Assembly (NCBI GenBank): GCA_008694505.1
Contig: VZDJ01000052.1
Coordinates: 2,993,245 to 3,057,244 of the forward strand
Direction: 5' to 3'
Length of the DNA: 64,000 bases
Source: Cyanoderma ruficeps
Taxonomy: Eukaryota; Chordata; Aves; Passeriformes; Timaliidae
Shown: piece by piece, positions 34,902 to 50,300 of the stretch
How the letters are laid out: the number at the start of each line of letters is the position of its first letter
Numbering within the stretch: position 1 is the first letter of the stretch
The notes under the pieces: model-generated
Database searches by the model: none
What the model was told of the DNA's origin: nothing
Seen by the model: only the letters and a program-made list of their open reading frames with translations
Made by a program: the position numbers and the translations under genes

Positions 34902-37900
34902 CTCACCATCAGGATCAGAGAAGCAGGTCCTTTACATCTGCAGATAATTTACTTTCCCAATCCATATTCCCACTCTACACTTTAGAGCAATGAAATGCAG
35001 CACAACATTTGCTGAACTGGGGCAATGAACACATTTCACTGGAAAGCTTTCAGGCTTTCCTCCCTGTGACCTGTTTATTCTGAGGACACAGGGAAGGGGG
35101 AGCCGTGGCAGGACACTGCTGCAGGCTGTGTTCTTGCAGAAATAACTGGGTTAGCTCATGCTTAGCTCAGCCATCAGACAAGCAGCTCCAGCTTTGGACA
35201 CTGGATACCTTATTTTAAATTGATGGGCTGTGTGGACAGAAGGCTGGATTTAAGGTGGAGCTAAGCTGATTTCTCTTTATTTTACGGTTCACCTCAGAGG
35301 ACAGATGTCCTCCCTGGTCCTTGCTATGTTTTTGTACATATGCATATATAAATGTCTCTGTAACACTCAAAGTTTAAAGGGTGAGTGAGAATTCAGCACT
35401 GCTTACCTCATCCTGTCACTGCTTACCATGAAATATTGAGAGCCTTCATCTGTATCAAAGGAATACTAGAATGTGTGCCTTAGGCATTCCAAGGCTTTCC
35501 AAGGGGAGAGGTGTCCTCAGTACTGCAGATTCCTGCAGGAAGTCTGAGACAGCTGAGTGCTGTGCTGTGATGAAGCAGCTCTGGGGAACACTGAGGGTTT
35601 TCTGCACAGCAGCCTTGGCACTCGAGCTTTACAGTAACAGGGCTATTGTAGGACAAGGAAAAGGTTTCACTGTCACATAAGGGAGCAGTTCCTGAAGCTC
35701 TCGGTGGCCGTGTCACCATGACCAGGGAGAGAACTCTTGACTTTGCTTATTTTAGTGCTTACTGAATAATAACAGAAATTTCTTTTGCCTAGTGAAAATA
35801 CAAAATGCTCCTATGGTGCCTTTCTTTCTTTAGCCTGCTCCCAGTGGCAATCTAAGTCCCTCTGATTCCTTCATTCCCTTTAGCTGACCAGATTGGAATC
35901 CCTGCTTTCAAAACTGCCCTAAAATAATGCCTTGCCAACCTGCTGTACTGGATTAGCTGTAGAAATATTGGCTCCCCTTGCATTCTTTCAATTTTTAAAG
36001 TCCTTTTTACTCCTTTGATGAGTAGCTGATTCACAACGGTTGCTGAGCTACCTCTCAGACTGAGGCAATGTCCCAAAAACACTCTTGGAATGGGGAGGGA
36101 ACTTATATTGGGCTTTGACTGGTATCAATAGCAAATTTCAGACTGACTTTAGTGGAGTAAACCTGTGCTGGAAATGAGTAAACCTTTGAGGCTTTCAATT
36201 CACATCCTGCAATGAGATATTCACAAAAATCTGGTGGTCTCACAAGGCATTAACTCTTCCTTCTGGACCAGAGGAACACGAACTCTGGGTAAGAGTCCCA
36301 GATTGGACTTCTTGTGTCTGACGTTCATTGTATTAATGGAAATACCTTTCAGAGAAACAAAATCCATTCTCTTGATCTCTGTTTAGCTTGCAAGTTAGTA
36401 AATGTTATGCCACATATGGTAAAGGTGATAAATAAAATGATTTGTACAGACAGAATTTCAGTGATGCTCTGCTTGGACCTTGTATTGAGGTTCAGGGGGG
36501 TTTTTTTGAGCTGAAAGATGGATATTCTGACTTAATCTTCTGGCATTCATGGAGCTGCTCTGTAATTGCAGTTGATTTTTTTTAAAAGGTTGTAGCTAAA
36601 GTAATCAGTAGGAAACAGGAATGGGAATGTTCTTTGCCCAGGATGAGAAACAGGAGTGCATCTGAAGACTGTTCTTGCTGCAGTTGGATACTGTTTGTAT
36701 AACTTAAGCATAGAATTGCACAGGGGTGGGTTCCACACGTGCTGCTGTTAAACCAGTGATTTTCACTGACATGCAGTAGAGTTAATCTGAATAATTTTTT
36801 TACTGTTTTGCTGGGTGAGATCAAAGCCAGGACCAAGCTCTTCCTCCTGCATTTCTTCCTCTGCCTACTACACAGTCAATCTTGGATCAATTGATAAACA
36901 AACCTAGATTTGTGCTGTCTCTGTGATAAGGATGTGAAGGATCTTTTTTGGTTCAGGGAAGATGAGACTAAAGCTGCCTTAAATGTTCTGTGCTGTTTCT
37001 GTGTTGCCATGAGGTAGATTTTGTCCTAACTGTCTGTTTGTGCCACCCTGCTGTAGGTGACACCCACAGGAAGGCACATTCCCTGCCCCTGGCTTTTCTG
37101 TTTTCTTGGTCTGGCAATTCATCTTCTGTTTGTAGATATCTGCAGAGAAAGAGCCTATAGACATCTGGTACTTTATATTGAAGATGAACTCCACAGCACA
37201 CAACACAGCTGGAAACAAAGTTTGAAAAGGAGTCATGGCTTAGGAATTTAGGCCAGGGCTGCTTCCATAAAGAGCAAGAAAGTTTTGCTTGCTCCATTGG
37301 AGAGAATGTGCTGTTTTCCAGGGGGCTTTTCCCCAGTTCAGTGGCCAGTGAACACTTGCTTCTCCTTCAGCTGGCCAGAGTTTCAGAAGTGTTCCACCCA
37401 GAGAAGAAGTATCCTTTAGTTAGCAGGACCTTTGGTGAGAGCAACACAGCACAGAAAAAGGAGAAGGCACTAAGCAGGAATGTTTCATTTCTAAAAATCT
37501 TAGGTCACTTTGCACCATTGCTTAAAACTTTTCTATTTCCCCTCAGACCGCTCTTAGGAGTCTTTCCTGCTCTCTTTGGCATGGTAGCTTTGTGCTGCTG
37601 TGGTCTCAGAAAACCCTCCAAGTGTCTGCCAAAGGCAGAGCCAGAGCACCACGTGTGAGTCTCTGGACAGCTGAGGTGTGTGTGAATTATTGAGAGAGCT
37701 AAACCATGTGCTGTGAGGCAGCTCTTGTGGCTAAGCACTACTGCCTTTTTCTTCTCCCGGAGACACATTTCTTCATCGAGGTTTTAAAGGTTCATTAATG
37801 GATAATTGTGAGGGACATTCATGTTAACAGGAGTTGATTGGAGGTGTTAGATCAGCACAATTTATTGTGGGGGCTGACAAGATTCTGGGCCCTGTTTCTA

Positions 37901-40772
37901 TGTGCCAGCAAGAAGAGAAATCCCAACTAATTCTGGCAGTAGTTCTTTACAGTAATGGCACAATAACTGAGGACATAACACAGCTTTTCATGACAGCTTA
38001 GAATCCAGAAATAGGAAGTTCTGCTTTTTTTGTGGCCGTTTGCACAGGTGAGGACACATCCAGGACAATCAGATAAACCAGATTATATTCAGTTTCAATA
38101 TTGTAAAAACTTAAACTTTTACTGGATTGATTTCTGGACTTTGGTGTCTCCAGAAAACTTCTGGGAAACCAGCATTAAGTAGACAGTGTCTATGAATAGC
38201 AGATAGTGTTTTAACACTCCCCCTTGTCATCAGTGTTCTTCTACAGTCTGGTTTCTGTGTATGTGTCTTCCCTAAAATGTTGTCTCAGCACTAATAAAAG
38301 CAACAGATATATGGCTGCTTTGTAATTTGGGAAAGTGTATGTATTTTCTGTGTTTTATTACCTCTGTGTTAGAGATTTCACAAAGAGCTGCTTAATGCAA
38401 TGTCTGTACAAACAGAAAGGTTCTGCTCACACCGGAATCAAGAAGTTGCTCAGGCATTTTCCAAACCAGGCAATTTTGCAAGTACAGTCATGACCATCAG
38501 AATAGAAACGAGCTTGAAAAATTCAGTGTTTGTTTTAATCCCTGTTTCTCTCTGACTTTCTCTTTCTTATGCTGCAAGGCCACGCCTGGAGCTCCCAAAC
38601 TAGTGAGCACCCCTGTGGTAAATATTTGATATAAGCCTGCTGCACTGCCATCGCTTGGATCAGGAGCATCCCAGTGGTGCAAGTGCACAGACTATATTGT
38701 TAAATCTCAGGAAAAAAATCGAGGTTTTGAGTGGTGCATACCCTGCTCACGGCTAAGTGGTTGTATCTGGTAACCCTGTAATTTCCTCTGCCTGTGGAAT
38801 TCATGCTACCCAGATATCTCTGTTACTTTCCGTGGACTGTGTTTTGATAAATGATCAAGGGGAAAAATCCTCAGTTTGGTTAAGTAGAGGGGGGTTTGTT
38901 ACCATTTTTGAATGTTGCTTTTGTTGAAATGTTTACTTATTTCTGATGTTCATCCTGCAGGTAGGTAAAGTCTGGATATTGGCAAATGTGTGCCTCACCC
39001 AAATCCTGATGTGTGGGCACAACACACAAAGTGCACAGACCTTTTCCCATACCAAAATGTGCCCTTTAACAGGGAGGCTGCCTAAAAATGGTGCCAAAAA
39101 GTATTAATGTTGCACAAATGAAGAAATTTAGCAAGAGGATGCTTAGTAGTGTTTTCCAAGACTGGTTTTAAGGGAATTTTTAATCAAATCTTAACCTGCT
39201 TTCAGTAGTTACAAACCTCGCTGAAGTAACTAGGCCAACATCCCCAGCAACAAAATGTTTGTGTGCTGCAAACTTACATGTAATTTTGTAAAAATTGCCA
39301 ATTTTACTGTGAGTTGCTTTATCTGATTTGTCTGTCAGTGGGAGCACAGAACCAGTGAAGTACATAGATCAAAGGGGCAGAAAAGTGAAGTTTAACAGGA
39401 GGAGCGATAAGGAACTGTGCAAAACAAAACAGCTTTCTTATTTCACTTTACATTTCACCTTCTTTGCTGCTACTTTTTTTTTTTTTTCTGCTACAAACTG
39501 TCACCTTCTGCTTCCTCAGCTAATATTTTAGGTTCCTTTTGCATGTCAAGATGGTGCAAGCTGCCACAGCCACTGGCACCCATTTCCTGAGCATCTTATG
39601 CCCCACGTGTATCTCCTAACACCCTTTGTGTCAGTGTTAATGCCTTGGCTTTACAGCCCACTGCTGCCACGGTGAGAAAGACTTCAAGGAGAAAATAAAC
39701 AGAATTCATTTCATTCATTTGCTGCAAAGCAACACAAGAAGGTGGCATAGGCTCCCTTACACAGCATTTCAATCAGATCCAGCCAGTTGTTAGCTAATGG
39801 TGTTTTCTGCCTGCATTGTGACTCAATTAGAAGGCATTTTTAAATCTGCATGGAAGTAAAATGAGGACACAGTGCTCAGACATATTGTTCTGCTTCTTCA
39901 CCCATTACCAAGGAAGTGACTCAATAATTGTATTCAGTTTAAGAAAATGCTTTGAGGGGAAATGTTTTGTAACAAATATTAAAAGTACTACGTCAGTTTC
40001 TAAGCTATTTCATCTTTACATTTAAATGAGAAGCTTTCTCTTGTGCTATTGTCTGTATTTCTTTTTAAAGGTTTCCATTTTCAGTTTCATTTCTAACAAA
40101 CCTGACACCTAAGACAAAGCACAGGTTACCTCAGTGAGCTCTCATGCAATTATTCCATGGCTGGCTGTCACCTGTGTCACCTGTGTGTGACAGGGGAGCT
40201 CTGGCTCCCGGACAGTCCAGATACTGCACTCCAAAGACACAGATAATGCCGTCCAAAATACATGATGAAATACAAAGTATTTGATGTGGGAAGGGTCAAG
40301 ATTTTGGTGGCACCAACCCTGTCATGACAGAGCTGTGATTTAACTTGTGCTAACAGAACCAAGTTCAGTGATAGACTCATGCAATTGCTACCATATGGAG
40401 CAGTAAATCACTTAATGCTGGAATAACACTGATTTTAGAGTAAGACAAGACAGTTACCACAATAATTTAACACAACAGAGAAGGGAACATGCTGCAGCCA
40501 CTTGAGAATGGCAGGACAGCGCTGTTTAAGGACTGCACTGAGCAGCAAACAAAAAGTCACCCATTTTTTTCACTTCCTACAGTTTCATAGCCATCTTCTA
40601 GTAACTGCAAAAGCTAAGGAACAAACATGTCATTTTGGTTGCTGCTGGATTACCTTCAGGACTTCTTTGCCCCAGACCTTAGACCCCTCCAAGAGAGACA
40701 GGGTGCTCAGAGTGGTGTGTGATGCTGTCCCAGTGAGTCGGCACCGAGCAGCTCGGAGCACATCAGGGGTTG

Positions 40773-40830
40773 AGGACAATCTGACAGTCCTGGAGCATGT
40801 CACAGGCTTCAGGACAATCTGACAGTCCTG
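40773..40830. repeat. 20-bp exact direct repeat (period 38)
   Basis: AGGACAATCTGACAGTCCTG occurs at 40773-40792 and again, exactly, at 40811-40830. The ends of each copy (AGGAC and GTCCT) are inverted, so each copy is also an imperfect dyad. Confidence 0.9.
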
Positions 40831-43800
40831 CTGCTCCTTGAGCTGCCAAACACAAGTTTCAGCTCCAGAGATAAACACCAGCTTGGGATGAAAGTGAGAG
40901 AACAGTGGTAACATCTCCATGAGCAGCGTGTCCCTCACATCTCCTGCGCAGGCACTCGTGCAAGACTGACTCCAAGGGAATCTGCTGGAGCAGCACCAAT
41001 CCTGTCAGCACCTGGGGATGTCCTTGGAGGTTTTCCACCCAAACTGAGTTCATGACATTAGGCATGATTACAGTCTAAGGCCAGGGGTAACTCTTCCAGC
41101 ACATACTTCAGGTGGCATGGCTGATGCTCATTTTTCCCTTCGGACACACTTCCTTCCCTTTCCCAGTAAAAAAGTGACACTTCTTGCAACCTGCTTAAGC
41201 TGCAACTTCAACTAAAGCTGGATCTCCCTCGTAACACAGTTGGAATTTTGTCCTCTCGTAGCATGGAGTGACAGGTTGTGATAAATAGACTGTTTCTCTG
41301 ACTAATATGTACCTAGTCAAATATTAATGAGCCGGCACACAGAAGCATGAAGTAATTTTTTGTTTTTCATTAAGTGCATAGATTAAAGAGATGTTGCTTT
41401 ACTGTAATGCACAGAATTATGTCATTTCAGCTTAGAGTAATTGTTAATCACCTCAAATTAAAATGATCCTTGGTTTTGTTTTAAAGAGCATAGAAGAACA
41501 AGAAGTAGAGGAAAAACAGAAGTAGAAATGGAATATGAGACTATAGTGAAAGTGAGTGAAAAATTCCCCTTTTTATCCAGTAATGCTGATGTTGTTTTCA
41601 TTTTACATGTCAAAACCAAGTCAGGATCATCCACAATTAACTGCCTGGTGGTTTTTCTGAAATCTTGGAGCAACTCTAGCCCTGAGTATTACCTGCTAGC
41701 TGCATAACATGAGCTGCCACTGACCATTACATCCCTTCGATACCGCGAAAGCGATTTGTGCCTTCTTCGGATCATCCCCCACCCCATTGTCTCCCTGCCT
41801 GTTTTATTTATTGCTGCTTCTGCCCCAGCTCAGTGCAGCCATCAGGGGCTGTGTGTAACAGCATGATTGTCCCAGCTTTCTCGCCACAGCCCTTTGGGTC
41901 ATGGGAATATCCTCTGTTCTCTGCTCACAGTAGCTGCAGTACTCTCAGATCAGAACACCAGGCACTGGGAAATTTCTCTCTGAAGAGGTAAAGAGGGTTG
42001 ATGAATGTGGGGGTAGGAATTGAGAGCATTTTAATGTAGAAGTGGGAGGTGGGGAAAGGTGTTGAAGGTAGGAATTCTGGGTACCTCTGAAGATTAGGCT
42101 TACCAAGTAGATAAATTCAAGAATTTGTCATATAGGACACCAGAGTATGGGATAAAGAAGGGATTAACCAGGGCATCACAACAGAAGGAAGAATTGGGGT
42201 ACAAAGAGAAAGAATTGATGAATGGGGGCCAGTAAACAGGATTAGTGAAGCTAAAGAGGAAGACTTAAAGGTAAGAGAGTGAGTTTTTTCAGGGAGGAAG
42301 AAGACAGCAGAAGACAATTGAGGAAAGGCAGGCAGAGCCTGGAGGAAAGATGAACATAGATTAAAGTAAGGGAATTTTCTTCATTGCTTTATGGAAGGGC
42401 TAATGGATAAAGATGGTGATGGAATGAGTATTGTTTCAGGTGTGTCTGCTATCAGGAGACATGGTTATGTATCCTCCTGCAAACACAGCCATGCCAGGAG
42501 GGCTTTGGGCTTTCACTGCCAAGGGGGTAGCAATAAGCCACACAACTTTGTCACTAAATCAGGGGATCCTGCTTGCTTTGTGTTTTTATTTACTATTCCA
42601 CCTTCTACTGCTTTCTTCTGGATTGCTTTGATATGCTTTGCTTGTTTGGGGAGAGGTTCTCAGTGAGGGCTGTGTTGGTTCTCTTAGCCTGTCAGGGGGT
42701 GTTGTTTAGTTTTTTAAACACTGATCATGTCCCTTTCTATGGGCAAGGAAGAAGGAACCAACTCTGGGTGTTTGATCTGTGCCTTGCACAATACAGATTG
42801 AGTCCTGTGCTTTACAGAAAGGCAAGTGCTAAGTTTGATTTATGAAGTGAGTATAATTTGATTTGTCAGGCTTTTCTTTCTGTGAATCATTTGCCTCTGC
42901 TCACACAGACCCCAACATATTCCTCATATATCAATACACATCATTATAGTTTATTTAAAGGTTTTTACTGTTGCATAATAAGTGAACATTCTTCTCAAAT
43001 GCTTGTTAAAAATAACACAATTGGCAGTATTGTTTAGTTCTCTTATTGTGGCAGGGTTAAAGATTAAAATGGTGAGGTGGGGCCTTGATTTCATGGGTGC
43101 TGTTTTCCTCTTGGACACAGGCAAGGGAATTAAAACATGTGTTTCCTGAGCACAGTGGTTGTGACAAAAGAAAGCAGAGCCCATAATGAATATGTTGGCA
43201 CCTCCACAGTATTCAGAGGAGTGACTTACTGAAGATGGCAAAATTAAACTGGCAATTGCTCACTAGGGGACTGGGATTTCTTTGTTGTTTGTGTTTAAGT
43301 GACAAGAGAGTATTGATTTCTGTTCCTGAGGGATGTGCTGTCTTCCTTGCCTGAAAAGCAGGAGGATGGGAATAGAGATGAGCTGCCTTGAAACAGCTCA
43401 CTGAACATTTGAAATAAACTGAAGAACTTGTTTTAACTCTGTTCTTGTCATAGATCACTTACATTTTAAATAATTTGAGGCCAACCTCATATCACCTGCC
43501 TAGGTCAAGTTAGGATATCTTGGGAGGATATTGGGAACCCAGGCAAATCCAATTGCTCCTGCACAGTTAAAAGGAAATCAGGCCCCAGAGTGAAACCTCC
43601 TCTAGTGAGAAGTAAATCCTCATTACACCACTGGAGTTATCCTTGGCTTCATCCTGTTCACAGAACTTCAGCCTCATGGAGTGTGTAAAGGATTAGGAGA
43701 AGCTTTGCATGGTGAAATTGTCATTCAGTGCACCCTACCTGTGCATGAAGACTGGGAAACAAAATGGATTGGCACCGAGTACTCAGGGAGCTCCAAAATG

Positions 43801-44309
43801 GGGTGAAGGAATCCATCACACCAAGGCAAACATGAGAATGATGTGATGTGAAGAAACATTTTTTTCACCCCTTTGTGTTCGAAGCTCTCACTGTTACATA
43901 CACAGGACAAGGCATTTGGGATGCTGTGAAGTACCAGGATAAAGGAGGGCAGGCAGGGCAGAAAAAGGGAGGAAATTTTTCCTGCAGGCCAGAAAGGAAT
44001 ATCTCAGCTCCTGCTCTGGTGGAACCCACTGGCTTTGGGCTGAGCAAAACTGATCACCTTAGAGAACATTTCTGTGCAGGAGAGGCACAGAATCCTTCTA
44101 AGGCACGCTAATAGCTATGCAGAAATCTAGAGAAATTACCCAAATTACAGCATCATTCAGGAGTTGTTTGAATCCTCAAGTGACTAAATGCTAGACAGCT
44201 ACAGGAAGAACTTGCAGATAGTTCACAATTTTGTTTGTCAACAGTAGATAAAATTTTGAAACAGAAAGAAAAGAATGTGGACTTCTAAGTCTGGTCTGAA
44301 CCTGCAGCC

Positions 44310-44325
44310 TTTTTTTTTTTTTTTT
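44310..44325. repeat. T homopolymer (16)
   Basis: This is an uninterrupted T run. No flanking retroelement body is recognisable on either side. Confidence 0.85.
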
Positions 44326-47300
44326 ATTGTATGCTTTTGCACTAGGATTTTTTTACTGGATAGGAATGGCTTTTAAGAAGTCTAAAAAGTAGGATCTAAC
44401 AGCTACTGCTGCACTTTTTTCATCCTTTAATCTGTGTTTCAAATGGACACTTAAGTGCATGGGAGAGTTTTTCAGTGAGGCTTCAGCCATATGCAAGTGT
44501 TGTCTAGGATCAAGCTGTCCTTTTTCCTAAACCTGGGCTTTTGTAAGTCTCTTGGCAGCTGTTGCACACATCCAGAATTCTGCACAGTCCAACTTCAACC
44601 TCCAGGTTCAGCTACTGCATAGCCTGTGGGGATGGTACTGCACCGTGCTGCCTCTTATCCTGACAGCTTTATTTTCACAAAGGAGGTGTTAATGCCTGAA
44701 CAAAACATACAGTGCGGAGCTTATAGGGCAAAAATTATTTCACAGCCTGCTGATTCTGAAGTTTAGCATTTCTAGAAACACCTTACAGTCACTCATCTGT
44801 GGTCCTCCTTGAGGTTATTTCTATTAGGAAATGTAGAAGTGCCTGTTTGGAACAGGTTTATTCTGCAGAATGTTATATAGGTTGGTGAGATCTCAGTATA
44901 GTATTTCTGCTCTCAGAATTCTCCTTTCTGCTGAAAATTTTGCAGGTTCAGTTTCCAGAGCAGAGGTCGAGTTTCAGAAATCCGGATTCCTGATGGAATT
45001 GACTTGCAGCAATGCAACGTTTCCCTGTCATTTCAGTAATCCACACCACATAGCTTGGATGCTGCTCGAGGTGGGAGAGAGCAGCCTGTAATGCCAAGCA
45101 GCATGGAAACTGTAGGAGCTCCTGGGAATGATAACTCACTGTCAGTCTTTCTGTTGAGGGATCATTGTCATTCCAAGCAGGGGCTCGTGCTTTCCATGCC
45201 ATGAAGGAATAAATTCTGCAGTGACTTCTCCCCAGTTCCATGTCAATGTTAACGCCTCCTCTTGGCCTGGAGTACCCTTCATTCCCATTTGTATTCAGAC
45301 AGGCACTACTGCAGCTCCCACTTGAAAATACTAATTGGTTGAAAATGAATTCCAATTTTTAAATTATTGCTTAGCTTTTTTACTTTTGAAGTGATCTTTT
45401 TTTTTCTGAGATTGGAGTTAATTTCTGGTAGTATCAGCTGCCATGTAATAGTTGCAACTCCTAAGCAAATTTAATTCAGTGATATAAACCATGTTTGAGG
45501 ATTTACATAGGCCTGGGTCTTCTCTGTTGGCTACTGCTGGAATTGGTTGAATGTGGAAAAGCAGTAAGCCTGCTCACAGATCCACATCCTTTATGAGATG
45601 AGGTGTCTGTTTTCCCACCCAATCTCCAGTAGAGAGGACATACTCTAAATATCGATGTAACCTGCTCAGAAGTTGAAATATTCTGTGCCCTCCTGAATTC
45701 CTTCTTGAAACGTTTTCTGGGCAAGTAAGTAAAGCTTCACCACCCAGTCATCTGTCAGAGTGCCCACAGGGTGTTTTCATGTGCAATTCTGACATTGCCC
45801 AGAGACCCTGAGCAGGTTCCTCTCCACAGTGTGCTGGAGATCACAAAAAAAAGTACAGATCTTTGATAAATATGTCACCAAAGATCCTCTTTATACCTGT
45901 CCTCCCTGAACAAACTGCATCTTTTGTATGAATATTTCAGTGACATGATTTTTTTTCCAATGAAACCTGTGTTTATGCCAGTGGAGTCATTATATTGATG
46001 TACATAAAAATATTCAGATATCTTCCCTTTTTTATGCGTGTCTATGCATCCACATGCACACAGACCTGTCACAAGAGGATTCACTCAGTGTTCACCCTTG
46101 TTTCCTCCCTAGAGCTTATTAACATTAGTAGGAGGATGCTCTGCCTTATTTAAAAGTACAATTAACTGTAGGATGCAGGAGACAGGGAACTGCTGGTGGA
46201 GCAGGCAGTGGCTGACAGGGAGTGAGTGAGTGAGCTGCAGGGGCTGGTCTCATTTAAAGAAGTTTCTTTCCCAGGTGTGGTTCCCTCCATCAGAATATTT
46301 CAGCTGCTTTTATTCTAATTTCTGTGGCAGGAAGGTGCCATTCCCAAGATTTGTTTGGACCAGCTGAGTGTTGTCTTTGGCTCATCTGTGCTGCAGGCAT
46401 GGAGGATTTGGGAAAATAACACCTACCGAGGAATGGCTGCACTTTTTAGACTCCCTTCCTTGGTCAGTGCTGCTGTGCCAGACGTGGCAGTCCCTGCTGT
46501 GCCTCTGACAGGTGCCAGCGGGAACCAGCCCGAAGGGAATGGGACAAATGCCAAAGTGTAGCTTCAGTGTATCTGTGAAGCAAAATGTGACCAGACAAGA
46601 GAAATTCAGTTGTCCTTAGATCTGCTCTGCAAAGCAGGAAGACTTAAAAATGTGTGTTGGAGGTTTCTTGGAGAGCCTCGAGCCATAACAGCAGGAGAAA
46701 TTAAAACTGGTGTCTCTTCTCCTGATGTATGGACCGGATATTCCTCTGCAAACAACCTCCCCCTGACTTTTGAAGGGGTAACTTATCAATTTAAATTCCC
46801 CATCCGTTGCATTTGTTATTGTCCTGTGCAGAATCTCCTGAAGCAGGTCTCCTCTGGGTTCTGCAAGGTGCTGCCTTTCCTGTGCATTAATCACGGGAGC
46901 TCTTTTCCCTTTTGCCTGAGAGCAGCCGTGCTGATGGATGGGAAGGAAAATGGATGCACTGGAAAAGCAACAGTGCAAGTTAAACACGGGGATTCTTAAG
47001 CTGGTGGCTTCCACAGTGTCAGCGTGTGACAGGAGAGAATTGTAAACTGAGAAAGAGTTCTCCTGTGAATTCAGTGCCCCCATTATCTCTCCTTCTCTAT
47101 CCGAAGGGCTGAGGAAATCTTTTTTGTTAGCCAAGACAGCTTGGTGCTTCAGCTTAATTTTCATTGCATAATTTTAAATACAGATCATGCCAACAGTGCT
47201 GCAATTAATGGATAGCCTAAAGACTTATTATTTCAAACTAATTGATATGTAAGAAAGTTTAAATAACAAAAGCGATAAGAATTTTTTAGGAAGAACTTCT

Positions 47301-50300
47301 GTAACTACCTCAGAATAATCTTTTTACTGTTATTTAGAGTAGCAGATGACTTTATTATTTGCTCACCATCACTAAATCTAATGTCTGTCTGTATTTCTCT
47401 AATACTAAATAGATTCCCACGAGATGGGAAAAAGATGACATTTTATAATCATTGTTCTAAAAGGTGTTTTTGCAAGATAATAATCTCATTCATTCCTGAT
47501 ACTTGTCTACCATCATTTGAAATAAATACTCCCTAAGTTCCATATGAATTTCTGTTATCCTCAACAGAGATGTGTGCTCTACACATTTTAAAATAGGACT
47601 CCAAACCAAGAGACACGTGTTTTTAAAGTACTCTTTTGCTTCTTCAAATCATTTGATCACTTATGAAAGGCCTTTATTTTTGTAGTGTTCATTAAACTTA
47701 TCTTCAGCTAGATTGTGATCAGAATTGGCATCAGACAATACACTGTAAAGCTGTAAGACCTCTCAAGAACTTTTTAATGCTTTTGGAAGATGTCAAGTAC
47801 CGAAATAATAATAAAACACTGATAGAGCATTAAAAAGATAAGTTCTTGTAATGGAAAAAGGTTTTGTTCTACTGCTAGTGGGTTTTTTTCTTAAATGAGG
47901 TTTTGTACGGTGCAAAGCCTTTCCAAGAGAGAAGCTACCAACAGTGATACACATAAATGAAATCAGATTAAAAACAAAGTGGAGCTCTAGGGGGATCATG
48001 TTAGGCATTTTGATGGCATGCCTCTCAGTGGAAAAAAAAGCAAAGAGCTTAGTGAAGTTCCATGAGATTCATCTCAGTTCAGGCTTGACCCTTTGGTGAA
48101 CTGAACTTTGATGAACTGTAGTAACTCCAGGAGGAGAGAAGCCAGGGACCGGATCCAGCTCACAGTGATGTCAGTGAAAAGCTCACAGTTCCTGTAGTAA
48201 ACTTGAGGTGTGGGGGAGGCCCCAGAGGAACGGATTCTCAGGAAGTTTAAAGTCGTGGTGTTCCTTATCCTCCTGTCTCTGCTGGCTTCTAAGGAATTGG
48301 TGTATCCCATTTCCTGGCAACAGCAAGGCCTGACCACAGAAGTCAATGGCAATCTGTTTAAGAGACGTGCTGAAGAGGCCTTTCAGATGCTTGGCAAGAT
48401 GGAAAGTGTTCCATGGCACAGACTCACACACAGGCCCTGCGACACACATTTTGTCACAGTTCCTCACTGGACATATCCCACCACACCTGAGGCGAGGGTG
48501 TGAGGCTGCTCGGGCTGCAGCATGAGCAGGGTGGCAGTTCCTCACCCAAAATGAGCATTAGGAGGGAAAAACACGCTCCCTCAGCAGTTTCCCTTCCTCA
48601 TGGAGCTCAGGTGCTGGACAGAAACCCAGATCAGGTTGTGCACAGAGAGAGCAAGGTCTGGAAGTGAGAAAAGCATCTGCCCTTCTCTGTGGGAAGTTGT
48701 TATCTCTTGTCTGTTGAAGCAGCCTTGGATTCTAAGCAGCAACCTGGTCCCTTTTCCCTGACTCCTTCGTGCTTTGCAGTTTGCTTAAATTGAAAAAGGG
48801 AGTGATTTTCAGGTGAGAACCCCTGAGCCCCTGAAACACAACTTTTGCACCCCTCCTTTGTCAGGCAGATTATGATTGCCCCCAGATCTCTGCTGGGTCA
48901 GAAGCCAGTATTTCATGCTCTTTTGTGCCAGCAGTTCCTTCGCTTGATCTGGTCTGTTTGCGTCTGTACTTGTGTGGTTGTGGATCCAAACTGTAGATCC
49001 AAACCCCATTAAAGCCAATTACTGTCCTGTAGACTGGAGGGAACTTTGGGTATGTGCTTTACCAGGCACGAGTTCAAGCTGCTCTGGGCAGTGGGATGGG
49101 CTTTGTCCTGTTGATCTGAAATTACCTTAACTGTCAATTTTTGCATTGTGGGTGCTTGCTAAACATCACTGAAATAAAGTTTCTTGCATGGGTCATTTAA
49201 ACTTGATGGGTAGTTAGAGAGTTGCCTAAGTTTGCAGCAGTCAGCATTAATATGAACTTGGGAGAAAATGTTTAAATGAAAAACAACTGAACTGAACTAT
49301 TAATCCCTTGAACTTAATCATGAGGATGGCTCCTATTGCACAGTACTGCTTAATCCAGTAACAGCAGCACAGACAGCAGGAGGAGGGTTTTTCCTTCAAA
49401 GCTCATTGTAGTATCAGGAAGTAAAAACCTTCAGGCTATTTTAAATTAGGCTGAACCACTGGACAGTGTTGCTCTTACATTAAGCTCTAAAGCTTTTAAT
49501 AGTTGCAGTTAAAATTCGACACTAATTTTGCTTCTCAAGTAAAAAAAACCCCAAATGTGTTGTGTAATACAGCATGAAATGATGAGAAGTGTGGATATAT
49601 GGATGAACTCATGGTGGAAGTAGAGGGATGTGAAGATAATCATAGGATATAAACACAGAGCAGCCATAAACTTACCAGACTCAGTCCCCAGCAGCAATGA
49701 TCCATCTCCATTTGATGGCCATTAGATAATAATGAACATATACATCAGCACATAAGTTTGAACCAAGTCCCAGCTTTTTGTCATTGTTAAACCCAGCCTC
49801 AAAACTTCCCTGACACTTGGAAGTACAAAGGCCAAATTACTGAGCCATCATTTCTGGAGGATGGAAAATGAGAGATAGCGGCTCTGTCTCCACTGTTCAA
49901 CTTCTGCCAGGTTCTGAATGGATTCTGTTTCACTAGCCTGTTATGTTAAAAAATAATGGGTCTGTCACTAAATTGGCTCTCATTATTTGGGGACAGTCAG
50001 TGCAAAATTCTCTGCTAATAGTAAAAGAGGAAGCCAGATTCGTGTTGTTGATGAGTTAGGAAATATTTTGGAATAGCCTTTGCTGTTACAAGGGATTATA
50101 GAACTGCAACTACTTGAAAAGATTTTCAAAGAAACTTCAAAGGCTTTGATCTTTATTCAGAGTGTGCTTGCTTTCTAGTCTAAAACATTCATTTTTAACA
50201 AGATATTAGGAGAAGGACTGAGTGCTCAGTAATTTTCCAAGCAGACTTTTCAGTGGGACTCCATCCTGCAGAGTCTCTCTGGTGTGGAGAGCTACAGTCA

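Noticed and set aside
46616..47164. 182-codon minus-strand ORF
   Set aside because: No domain or homology is recognised. A 129-codon ORF occupies the other strand, which is typical of chance frames.
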